A DNA stretch of 64,000 bases, taken from NCBI GenBank assembly GCA_036937835.1, contig CM072862.1, positions 10,581,501-10,645,500 of the forward strand, read 5' to 3'. The position numbers and the translations under genes are program-made. The notes under the pieces were generated by a model. It was not told where the DNA came from. It made no database searches and was given only the letters and a program-made list of their open reading frames with translations. Positions 50,701 through 60,829 of this stretch are shown in pieces. The stretch comes from Pampus argenteus. Its lineage: Eukaryota > Chordata > Actinopteri > Scombriformes > Stromateidae. How positions within the stretch are numbered: the stretch's first letter is position 1; each line of letters opens with the position of its first letter.

Positions 50701-53115
50701 ATTACCTCTAAACGTTCATTTGGCTAATAATTTCAGCTTTCAGTTCCACACACAGTGGAACAGACCACAGGTCCAAAAATTAATGTGATGTAAAACACTT
50801 CAAACAGTATTGATTGTTAATTTTGATACTGTATTTGATGTAGTACAGTGGTGAAAAATCACCAGTATGTGCCTTTTCTCAAGAAAAAAACACCCCATAT
50901 AAAACATTGTAATGCAAAATTAGTTTAATGCCCTCCTTTTGTATTAAAAGGTGACATTCTCCGATCCTGCTTTGGTTACAAGACAATACCAGCAAACTTA
51001 CTAAATTTCAAAACACTGTTGTACATGTACAATAGTTTCTCTGATCAACTGGACTGAATTAAAGTATCCAGCCAGGCTTTATGGCCGACCGACTACTTCT
51101 CAGTACAACCTTGGTCCTACAGCTTAGTGTGTATAGACTAAAGACCTGAAGCTGTGGATTAGATCTGCAGCTTTTCTTCTAATTTAATACCAGACGTATT
51201 CCTGTCGACGCCGGTGCCTTGTTGGCCAGCTGACCCCTCACCTCCAACACCTGACTCCCAAGCAGAGTATTGTTTCTCAATCCTGTGGCATAGTGACAAT
51301 TTGGCAGGAGCCAGTTTGGATGAGTTTACAGAAACTTCTTATCAGAAAGCCCCAACCACCAGACCATAATAATAGTATTAACAATGGACAAGAAGTAGGA
51401 ATGAATTTAACGAGAGAAATATAGAGAATGCTGAAAAAAAAGCTTTCAGGTGCAACAAGCGACCAGTTGAAACTAAAATTTAGACAAAGTTAAAGGAACA
51501 CACACTCTAACACACACACACACACACAACCCCCCTTACAAAACTCACCACCACTCAGCTCATCTTGTCAAGACAGGAAGGGGGTTGCAACTCTTTCCAA
51601 ACCCATGCAATTAGCATTGACTGAAAAGTAAAGTGTTCCCCAAGGACACTGCTGCTCCTCACTTCAGTCTAAACACACATAGTTGAGGCTACATACTGCA
51701 GGTTATGGTTCAAATGTAAAAGCCCAAAAACACTGCTAATGTAGTTGTGTCAAAGTTAATTGTGCACGCACACAGTATTAAAGTGTATTTTCCCCAAAGG
51801 ATAACAAAGTGCACAAGGATAATCTGCGTCACAGAAGGTTCTTCATTTGACTTATGATAATATGTCCTCTTCCCACTGTTGACTCTGGCTCTGTCGGTGT
51901 GTGTGTGTGTGTGCGCCTCTGCACACTTCTCCCTCCCTCCCGTCCTTTTCCCAGCGCTGCTCAGTGACCTAACAAAGCTTCTCCACAGTCACCAGGCTGA
52001 CCCAGTAACCTGCATGCCTCCTATCTGCTGGAGACGACCAGCTATAAGATCCCACTGGTGCAGTGGTGGTGGATTATGCGAGTCAACAGCCGATGAACAA
52101 AAGCACCTTTTGAAATAAATTTGGCATACACCTTTATTTGAAGAAACAAATAAAAGTGATCAGTTTCCTTCTTAACAAGAGCACTCTCATAATAGGTTAA
52201 TCCACTTAAAGAAACAAGATAAAGCCTTGAGGGATGCAAATGAGTTAAATAACAAACGTGATTAATCCACCTGAAACTTGAGCTGCAAGTACATTACTGT
52301 TAGATTGGATTTGTAACAACATTTAGACTAGTAGCAAAAATAATAAACTTACCCCTTGGCTTCCTTTGAAACAAATCGATGGTTTACTTGGTAAAGACCC
52401 CTGAGGAGAAAGAAAAATTATGTTTTTTTTTATTGTTTTTTTGCAAGGGACTGGCTGTAATATAGTCTTACATATACAAGGAAAGCCCGTAATCTAAACA
52501 TAACTATGCTTTCATGTAAATTAAAGTTACACAATCAATAACGCCTGTGTGCTGCTAATGGTCTCCACTACCGGAGCTCATTATGAGACAAACTAGCCGA
52601 CTTGTCAATTAGACAGGTCGGCAGGCTGCTGGCTGTGTCTCCCTGTTCTTTATAGAAAGCGTTCCCAGCATACAGCTGACGGGTTTGTCTTTCCCGACAA
52701 TCACAGGGTGCAGCGAAGTAGACAAGTGACTCAGGGGGTAACGCAGTAACAAGTAACTGTCAACTTGAGTGAGCCACTCTCATTTATCTATTTATTTATT
52801 AATTAATTTAATTGGAATATTTCAAGACAGACTACATGCTATAAAACATAAAACGCTTAAAAACAAAAAACAAAACCACGTCGCAGTAATTTAACCAAAT
52901 GTTACAGTTAGAAAACAAATTAGCAAAGAGCAGAAACACAGGCGACAACTTTTTCAATTGCGCATTCATTTCGGTACCTTGATGTTTTGGTAAGCCTCCA
53001 GTGCTCTGATAGCCGTGTCCGTCAGCTTGACGTGGTACAGCGTCCTGTTGGGGCTGTTTTTGTTATTTTTTCCACAGGAGAGCCCATAATGGTGCTCCTG
53101 CCTGAGCGAAGCCAT
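32720..53115 (-). CDS. ell3: ELL-family RNA polymerase II elongation factor, best matched to ELL3 (12 exons)
   Basis: ELL proteins suppress Pol II pausing within super and little elongation complexes. Exons: 53115-52978, 52400-52353, 41981-41854, 40633-40470, 38288-38041, 36576-36452, 35682-35568, 35248-34762, 34275-34224, 33733-33562, 33453-33409, 32830-32720; they join in frame to 610 residues. N-terminal ELL domain: HHYGLSCG, LYHVKLTDTAIRALE, QASFDCIHQYV, IIQDKITVCATDDSYQMTRE, RIIHLLALKPYRKPELL, RRDWPGYSEEE. A low-complexity linker (about 322-484) has a lysine-rich HRKKKSKKHKDKERER. The C-terminal occludin/ELL domain (about 500-604) includes EYDEYKDLH, GTQEYKIMEDQILEKYNKYR and YREEKKRCEYLHEKL. 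The C-terminal domain is closest to ELL3 and the synteny agrees, but the long N-terminus resembles ELL and ELL2; human ELL3 is only about 400 residues. Family certain, paralogue probable. Confidence 0.9.
37451..37496. repeat. (CA)n microsatellite with ATAC interruptions
   Basis: Alternating CA with several ta interruptions, in ell3 intron 5. A separate (GT)n of about 22 bases lies at 37758-37779 in the same intron. Confidence 0.9.
37978..38029. repeat. (CA)n microsatellite abutting the ell3 exon 5 donor
   Basis: An interrupted (CA)n tract with actc variants. On the transcribed minus strand it is a GT/GTGAGT-rich tract starting about 11 bases inside the intron after exon 5 (donor at 38040-38039). 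Confidence 0.9.
42963..42989. repeat. (CA)n microsatellite
   Basis: Uninterrupted alternating CA within ell3 intron 2. Confidence 0.95.
43809..43824. repeat. Short interstitial telomere-like repeat
   Basis: The sequence tagggttagggttagg holds two and a half TTAGGG units. It is too short to imply a chromosome fusion. Confidence 0.85.
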
Positions 53116-53215
53116 CGCTGGCTTTTCTCTCTGCCCTGCAATTAAAGCTGCTTTCCTCTCTCAGCTCAACGCGCTCCCTCCTACGTCACCGTGTGGGCGG
53201 GGCACAGCAGAGACA
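53116..53215 (-). promoter_or_regulatory. Probable ell3 promoter
   Basis: Directly upstream of the ell3 start codon lie a CRE-like tacgtca at about 53182-53188 and a GC box (gggcgggg) at 53195-53202. The local GC content is clearly above the flanks. A (TA)n microsatellite follows at 53221-53239. No TATA box at a sensible spacing was seen. Confidence 0.55.
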
Positions 53216-53399
53216 GTAAATATATATATATATATATATGTACTCTATATACATACAATATGTATTCAGCACATGCTCATTATGGCATATATCTCATAGT
53301 AGGTGAAGGTATTGTAGCATGTTTGTGCCTTCTTTTATATTAGACCACCATCAATTTCTATATAAACAATGACTGTAATGTGAATTATTATTTATTTAT

Positions 53400-53665
53400 T
53401 GACATTTCTTAGCACTCACATGACATTAAAAGGGAATATAGCCTCTGCGTTTGACCCATCCAACAGTATAAACTTGTTTCCAGTGCCAGTGGTCAGGGTC
53501 ACTGACGGGAGTATTAACCTTAACATACGCGTCTTTGATGGTTGGGAGGAAACTGGAGGAAACCACACAAACACAGGGAGAACATGTAAACTCCACACTG
53601 AAAGGTTTCGAGGCCTTTCTTGCTGAGAGGCAACAGTGCTAATCACTGAGCTACCCAATGTATGT
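53400..53665. mobile_element. Composite interspersed-repeat relic
   Basis: The segment contains gcctctgcgtttgacccatc and, further on, gggaggaaactggaggaaac, agggagaacatgtaaactcc and gaggcaacagtgctaatcac. These strings match consensus phrases of highly repeated fish or vertebrate elements that I recognise, with several mutations each. The exact families (SINE/LINE-derived versus DNA element) cannot be settled by eye. Confidence 0.6.
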
Positions 53666-54480
53666 AACATAATGTGAAAGAGCTCATTCATAACGACAAA
53701 CCTGCAGACGATTATCTCCTCAGCTTTATGGAGCGTTTTTTATTGTCTTTTAGCTCACCGTTTTGCTTTGTTTACTGTTTTTGGTTCACTCTCACCAGTC
53801 TCATTAACCTCATTTCCAAAAAGCATCTGCTCTAATAAACTCACTGTACGCTGCCTGCCCCATTGCTTTTGAAACGTGAGGCATTCTTTGATACATAAAT
53901 TAAAACACACTATAGGCACGTGGAGTGAATGAAGATGTTGAGATACAAGCAAAGTTTAACTGTTATCATTTGGCTTTAATACAATATTATTTGGAAATTA
54001 CACTCAAAAAGGAATGAATGAACTGCTGATGTTGTTTTTACAGTTGGCCTATGAAAACAGGCAAAAGATTCTGCAAATATCTATTATTCCAAGTTTTTAA
54101 TCAAATGATAATTGGCTACTTGAAGACCTAAAAGGCAAAAAAGGAGAAATTAAATTAAACAAAAAATCTAGCAACAACCACAATGTGGGTTCGTTTGCAA
54201 ATACTCCCGTGGCAGGAAAGATGCTCATCCCGAGGAGTTAATGGGCTTAGTTATCGTAATTTTTGACAGTCTGTCCAACTTTCCCTTATCTTGTTGGTTG
54301 AGGCCCAGTAATGAACAAACAGAAACAAGGCGCAGCTAAAACTAATACTGAACCCACAGCTGGGCAGACATGTTATCTGTTGTATTATGTGTCTTACAGT
54401 CCAGCAAACATGACCAAGCTGAATGACAGCAAATCTAAGCAACCTCAGTGTTTGCATAACTGTGAGAAAGCGCATGACTG

Positions 54481-55002
54481 ATGGCGGAGGACGGCAAAGC
54501 AGATGAGTCTGACAAGTAAGCCTATTTAGCTAAATTGCTAAGCTGCTCCCTGAATGAAAGTAGGGGGAGGGGTTACTGTGGGTCAACAGAGAACAGGTGG
54601 TGCTGAATCTTCACGTCATGCCTCAGCTCTATAAATCTGAGATTTAGAAAAACACTGTGTCTTCCGATCATCACACAATTCCTTAAAATCCAGTAAATTG
54701 TGCACATAAACAAAAGTCTATTTCTGTAATTTCAACTCCTGTGATGAATACATACTGTAAAATAATACTTCATAAAACAGCAGTCTCCTCCTCCCCCCAC
54801 CCACTAATGCATATTTCTGTCCCTTAGGTTTCAAGTCGCTCCTCCAACAGCAAACAGCAGTGGGAGATTAACCCGTTTGAGTCCCTCCTCCTTCTTTACC
54901 TGGCTCGTCTGTCTCATCTACTCATTGTCTGTAGTTTGCCATCTGCTGCATGGGAAACCGCTAATGCACACCAACCCCCTGGGAGTGATGTTTCACACCT
55001 GA
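54481..55002 (+). CDS. Candidate two-exon small gene for a 69-residue single-pass membrane peptide
   Basis: ATG at 54481 opens MAEDGKADESDK, interrupted in the last codon by a consensus donor (GTAAGC at 54516). The next strong acceptor, a long C/T tract with a plausible branch point (ctaat) ending in TTAG at 54827, restores the frame and gives 69 residues up to TGA at 55002. The joined peptide has an acidic N-terminus, a Ser/Thr-rich stretch, then about 19 hydrophobic residues (FFTWLVCLIYSLSVVCHLL) and a short tail. An ATTAAA lies at about 55270. It is divergent from ell3, 1.4 kb away. No family is recognised, and a chance combination is quite possible. Confidence 0.25.
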
Positions 55003-55551
55003 GGTCAATGACTCCCAGGACACCTGCCGTTGGCAGACTTTGTTCACATTCTACTGTTTTCCGTCATATATCCCATTTTCTTTTTGTGCGGCACGGTGTG
55101 TTGAAAAACTGTTAACTGTAAACTCACAACCAAAGGTTAAATAGTACAGTTTACATCACAACTTCACTGTGAGAACACAATGTCTACATGGCCATACATG
55201 TCTACATATGGCTCATGATGATTTCAATAACATGATGATTACAAAGTGATTACACAAAGCACAATTTTATTAAAGTAAAAAAGTCAGAATGCTTTGCACT
55301 GTCAACGTGAGGGGAGTGACCCAACAAATCTGATGAGCATTTCTCATGATGTGTACATAGCGCCTCCAACCACAGTAAATGTGCTGTTCCCGTCAGTCTC
55401 CACCATACAGATGCCTGCATTCAGTGAAATATTAAAAAAAGCATGCACACAGCACACAGGCTGTTTAAAAGTCTCACAAAATGTTCAAATGACTCAAAGG
55501 CTGAGGATTAGAAAGGGTGAGGGATGTGCACATGCATATTCCAATATGCGT

Positions 55552-55608
55552 ACACACACACACACACGCCCACACACACACACACACACACGCGCACACA
55601 CACACACT
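55552..55608. repeat. (CA)n microsatellite with CG interruptions
   Basis: Alternating CA with gcc and gcg interruptions. Confidence 0.95.
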
Positions 55609-57377
55609 TTGTTATTTCAGCTGGCAGAGATGCTGCAAAGTGAGAAAGCACTTATGAATTTGGGAAAGGTATCAGGTTAGACACACTAACGCCTGTTGTG
55701 TGAGACCGACGCTTCACCTTGTGTCACAGTGTACTTTCACAGGCCGCAGAAAAATTCTTTACTTTTTTTTTTTTATTGGGGTAAGAAGTAGGAGCAATAA
55801 TTTTTAGTGCAAGAGCAACATTACAAAGTCCAGAAAATGTTTTGTTAACCCAAAGTTGATTTCAAGTAATCAGACACTTTGTGAAAAGGTAAAGATGTTT
55901 TGTTCTCCCTGCTTCAGAAGATGATGCTGGCTGAGCTGTAACAGACATCAGTTAATTGATGTTTTCCTGCACGTGATGCATGTGCATGTGATTTTTGTGA
56001 ATGAGTATGATATCTGAAGTACAGATCATATTATTGTATTCTCTGATGAGGTTTCCCTGTTGGCACATTTGCATATCTGACTTTGATGTCTGTCAACATA
56101 AAAAAATAAAAAGATAAGACATATATAAATACAGTTCTGTAATTCAGGTTTGCTGTTATTTTAATTTTGTACATGCCTGAGGGTTTGTAAACAAAAGATT
56201 TATACACAAAAGTGTATAAAGAAAAAAAGAAAAGAAGATGATTAGCTGTTTTCTTAACTGCAGCGAAATGGCCTAAAAGTCTAAAACCAGCTCTATCACT
56301 GAAGTTTGGGAGCTCAAAGAACACATCAGTTAATTATTTTATGTGTACATTTTATTTATGATGTTTGCTCCAAACTCTCTATGATGTGATGAAAAAGTAA
56401 TATTAATTTGACATTGGGTTTCACTACTGTTCATCAATATCAGTTATGTTGATTTTAACCCATCAATAGAGGGTGAATTTGTCAAAATCATCAACCTCAA
56501 TATGAACATATCAACATCATTACCTCATTAGCAACTGCTGTTGTTAAACTTTATGTCTTAAGCATTTATTTTTTTTGCCTTTATGACTCCATGCACAAGA
56601 ATATGCCCTCACAGTTATACATTTTCACAATTTTTTTACTGAACAACTATCTGACAACTGTAGTAATTGTTGTTATGTGAGTAAACCGCGAAAGTAAAAC
56701 TCACTTTAGAGTCCTAACACTGCTGCATAAAGACACAGTCAAGGCTTCTGTGTTTCATAAGAGGAGGAATTTCAAGGCTGTGTGTTACTTGCAAGGCATG
56801 TTGGCAGTAGACACACATCTCCATTTCTCACTAAAACCCTGCTGTTGGTAGTCAGGGTGTCTTCCTGTGTGCGATATGTCATAGCTCACAGAACAAACAC
56901 ACCAAAAAAAAAAAAAAAAAAGTTGAGCAACATTTTCACAAAATTAGTATAATGTTTTCTTCCACCAGTCTCCAAGGACAAAAACTGGAGCCAACGTGAA
57001 GGACAGATTTAAAACTACAAAACTTACACTGTAAAACTGAAGCTGTCACACCCCAACGTAAGATAAGATTGAATCAAAACAATCTACCTGCTGCAAAATG
57101 TGGTGGCTTAGATCAAACTAACTACCTTCTTCCTCCTTCCTCTAAAGAAATTTTGGAATAATAAAACAAAACCATCTGGACCTTGTAATGCTGTAGCCAC
57201 AAAGACGCAGGCTTATTCAGCAATGTTGGGGGATTATGTTCACATCTGAGATTTGCACATTTGTTTTTACTGTCTTCAAAGACAAGGTGAGAGCAAACTT
57301 TCCCATAAAGCAACACAATCAGACTTTTCATTCCCTCTGCATGTGTGTGTGTGTGTCTAAGTTTTCACCCCTGCATG

Positions 57378-57379
<2 letters not shown>

Positions 57380-57426
<47 letters not shown>
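57380..57426. repeat. (CA)n microsatellite
   Basis: About 47 uninterrupted bases of alternating A and C, one of the longest pure microsatellites in the window. Confidence 0.97.
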
Positions 57427-57429
<3 letters not shown>

Positions 57430-58169
57430 TGCATGTATACACTTGTTGCTAAGCAGACCCAGGTGTTTGGTGTTTTATTGAGATCACATGCCTCTACCAG
57501 CCACCACTTTTACAGTGACTACAGGTGTGACTGATCATTCTACGCATGAAAAGAGACAGCAGTCAAACAAAAGCTGCTCTGTGTTGTCCCAAACTGGAAA
57601 ACATCCTCATAATGTCAGTGTTCTGCAGCGCCATTGTGCCCCCATGTACTCAACGCCTTTAAGAATTCAGAACGAAAAAGAGTGGACGCAGTTGCTGGAG
57701 TTTGACAATGATCATGATGCATATTAAACTCCATTGTGTCTACCCTTTAGCTTTTCATTCACATCCCCTGTTTTTGTTAGCTTCAAACCATTTTTTTAAT
57801 GTCAGGGCGTATATGTCTGTGTTTTTACAGCATAATTAACATAATTGGTCGATTTCTGATTAAAATATCAGTCTGGTCTGGAACAACCGGTTATTTTGCC
57901 ACTGCACACAACAAATAGCACCCGCCGTTGGAATAGCATTGGGTAATTGGGAGCAGGGGCAGATTCCCCATAACCACAGGGGCACAGTGACAGAGTGATC
58001 CAATAAAAGTCAGACACCAGACTACTGGAGCATTTATGTCAGGGGACCTGGAAGGGGCTGTGTCTTTGAAACCATGTTTTACTGAGCAAGATGATGGAGT
58101 GACCAGACTTTCACACCCCGATGAATCTAATGTCTCCAAAATCCAAATTAGGATTTGGGTCTGCACTAT

Positions 58170-58193
58170 TTGTGTGTGTGTGTGTGTGTGTGT
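58170..58193. repeat. (GT)n microsatellite
   Basis: Uninterrupted alternating T and G, about 24 bases. Confidence 0.95.
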
Positions 58194-59720
58194 ATTAGTC
58201 ATTGTTTCAAATGACTAATAAACTGGTTCCGTTGTGAATCAAATAGCATGTAAAGCACAACCATAGATATGTAATTAGCAGAACAGACAATTTGTTCTTG
58301 ACTAAAATGTCACAGATGCCACCATACAAGAGTTGCAGGAAAACAGAAGCAGTGAAAAATGAACTGGAATAAAGTGCACTGCAACATCCATGTCATGAAT
58401 AATTTTGACTCTGTATCGAGAAAGTAAAAGGTATTCCTGACCTTACAATATAGCTCATATTTCAACACTCCTGATTCCATAGAAGGGCTGTTGATATGTA
58501 AAACTGTAAAGCCCTCTGGCTGGCTGACACACTGCTTTAAAGAAAACGGAAAAAAAACAGATTGCAGTGTTCTTTTTGTATGTGCAACCACCACAAGCCT
58601 TTGAGGCTTGATTAAAGTTGTCATCTTGTCAAGAGCTGTATTATGTGTTACAGCCAGGTAATCACACTTGAAAGTCAAAGGACCAGAGGTACAAAAGAGT
58701 TGCACAGTGTCTTATCTCCGAGAATAATACCGCTCATTTTGTGCCTGTTGTTCAGCTCGATGATTGGAGCAGCCTCATCCAGAGCTTTATGGGGTGGGGT
58801 AGACAGAAGGAGAGTACAGTCATTCAGTCGGCTAGTTTCTCTTGACAGCTCTTCAGGGTCTAGATGACTCACTTAGGCCACAGACGTCATCTTGTTCAAG
58901 GCAGGTGAAAGAGAGGGTGAAGGAAAGTTGATTGAATGTGCAACAAAACAAAACAAAAAGAACAAGACAGCAGACGAATGAGACCTCTGCCTTCTCTTAT
59001 GTCTTTGAAAACCTGCAGAAAATCTGTCAGTCTTTTTCTTGCCACTGCATTTTGAACAATGTATGAAACACAAGTATGCAGATCCTGCTGCCACTCTAAA
59101 CATCACTGGGTGTCACGCAGCACAACTTCTTTTTCTTTTCCTTGGCATAACACGTTGGCAACAAGGTGACGCATGTTTGGCACTGATAAGTGTTGTCCGT
59201 AATGGATTAACACACACATTTGTTTTCATGCATCACTGAAAACAGTTAGTACGTTGAAGACGAAGGAAATGATCCAGAAACCTAAAACGCCATGATGTGT
59301 GCTTTGGAAAGAGACAAGTAGTACAGTCAAGTATATCTAATTTGAATAAAATGTTTAGTGTTAACAAATAAAATTATAAAATAAGGATTGGTTCCCACAT
59401 GATAGAGATTTAAGTATTCATTATTATCCACATTACTCTGACTTATTTTTTTTTTAAACTGAGAGGCCTTGGGAGCTGCAACAAGACTAAAGAGGCATGC
59501 TGCGTCTAATTCCACCCTTCATAATATTTGTCTCTGGGTGTGCTCTCAGGGAAAAGGCACTGTGCATATTTGTTACACCTCAGACCAACAGCAATGGGCT
59601 TTACTGTACAGAACCAGACTGCTCTCTGCTGCGCTCCCAGGAGCCCTGTCTGGAGATGGGTAAGGGGTTCCCATGTGTCCTGCCACTCAACTAATTGAGG
59701 CCCGGTAAAGGCTTGTTGCC

Positions 59721-60790
59721 ATGGAGGAGACTCCCACATCTGGGATGCTACTTTTAGCGTCACTCTTTTGGGAACATAATGGTAAGTTCGTGCTGAACAT
59801 GTATATATCTTGGACATATAGAAAAACAGTCGAACATTTTCATTTGCTGTGCGATTATTATCTTCTTCTTATATTAGTCTCATATTAAGGAACAGAATGA
59901 GAGAAAAGCCTTTCCGGCTAGTTCAAACAATTCTGTCATTCTAAAAGAAGTAAAATTATGCATTTATACACTATTATTCAACCACTAAATACCATGTATC
60001 ATAATCATATTGTGGTCCAGCTGTATGTATTTGGCAATAGAAATGTGCCGTAAATTTCATCTCAGGAGAATCAGTAACATCTCACACGCATATAGAGTGT
60101 TGTCAGTGAGTCGCGCAGCACGTTCAATACATTTCACAGAGATGGAATAATTGTCTGTACTTGACATGCAGAGTGCAGATCCGTCACTCAGCTCGACTGC
60201 AGCTACTGGAACCAACCAAGATGAGTCAGCCAGGAGACAGTGGTGAGCTCATCCACAGCAGGAGGGTGAAGAGGCAGGCAGACAGAGATGAAGGCAGAGA
60301 CAACATGCATGCAAAATATTAGTAGTTTGCAAAAAATAAAGGAGATCATAATCCATATTTTGAAAGTTAATGAAAGTTCAGAGGTTAAATGCGTTCTCTG
60401 TAGTTCTGGTGCAATTATCCCATTTCCAAAATCCATTTAAATGTTGGACCAGTTGGTTTGATCCAGCCACTGTTATCTAGTCATCCCTATATTCTGGACA
60501 TGCATTAGCTAGGAAATGGCGGTTACCTTGGAAACCATTCGAAAACACATCATCTGGACAATGTCATGATTTCATTTCATTATTGTAATGAGACTGGTCT
60601 TGACGTAAGGCCATTTGCTCAGCATAGTGGTGTTGTGGGCAATGAAATCCAGAAAACAGCATTATGGATGTGTCTATGGGCTCTGTTCTTTTTAGTCAAA
60701 TGTTTTAAATGTGGTATAGATTCAAAAACCACTGAAGTAACCTCTGAAGATTTCTTTTTAACAACAGCCTGTTGCATTTACAGCTACTGT
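59721..60790 (+). CDS. Candidate 5' exons of a secreted cysteine-rich (Ly6-like?) protein
   Basis: Exon A (59721-59781) starts at an ATG in a perfect Kozak context (gccATGG), encodes MEETPTSGMLLLASLFWEHN plus one base, and ends at a strong donor (GTAAGT). After about 0.9 kb, a pyrimidine-rich acceptor (ending tttttag at 60695) begins exon B in the matching phase, giving VKCFKCGIDSKTTEV and then further cysteines. A CxxC right after a signal-like segment, with a phase-1 intron between, is the layout of Ly6/uPAR-family genes. Exon B could end at GTGAGT near 60790 or further on near 60826. The hydrophobic core is short, and no later exon with the CC...CN ending was found before the window ends. 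Speculative. Confidence 0.22.
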
Positions 60791-60829
60791 GAGTGCACTC
60801 CTTCAGTTTGTGCTGTTAAAAAACAGGTT

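Larger units (their letters stand above)
41982..52352 (-). other. ell3 intron 2, about 10.4 kb, no nested gene recognised
   Basis: The longest intron of the window. It contains (CA)n tracts at 42963-42989 and about 51505-51528, a (GT)n at 51896-51914, two and a half telomere-like repeats at 43809-43824, and a purine-rich stretch at 48290-48330. The ORF-dense segment 48.0-49.5 kb is more GC-rich than average and could hold regulatory sequence, but no exon with good splice sites and a family match was found. Large first or second introns of this kind are common in ELL-family genes. Confidence 0.55.
55003..59549. other. Gene-poor intergenic stretch
   Basis: It holds three microsatellites (55552-55608, 57380-57426, 58170-58193), poly(A) and poly(T) runs (for example near 55765 and 56905), and no supported exon. 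A 16-codon plus-strand frame at about 55621-55668 has acceptor- and donor-like flanks but no partner. Confidence 0.45.

Noticed and set aside
55621..55668. 16-codon segment (LAEMLQSEKALMNLGK) with acceptor- and donor-like flanks
   Set aside because: No partner exon in phase nearby. The acceptor follows a microsatellite, where such signals arise easily by chance.
58675..58872. 65-codon minus-strand frame that looks protein-like (for example DEAAPIIELNNRHKM)
   Set aside because: No matching splice sites or recognised homologue. It could be a conserved element but cannot be supported as a gene.
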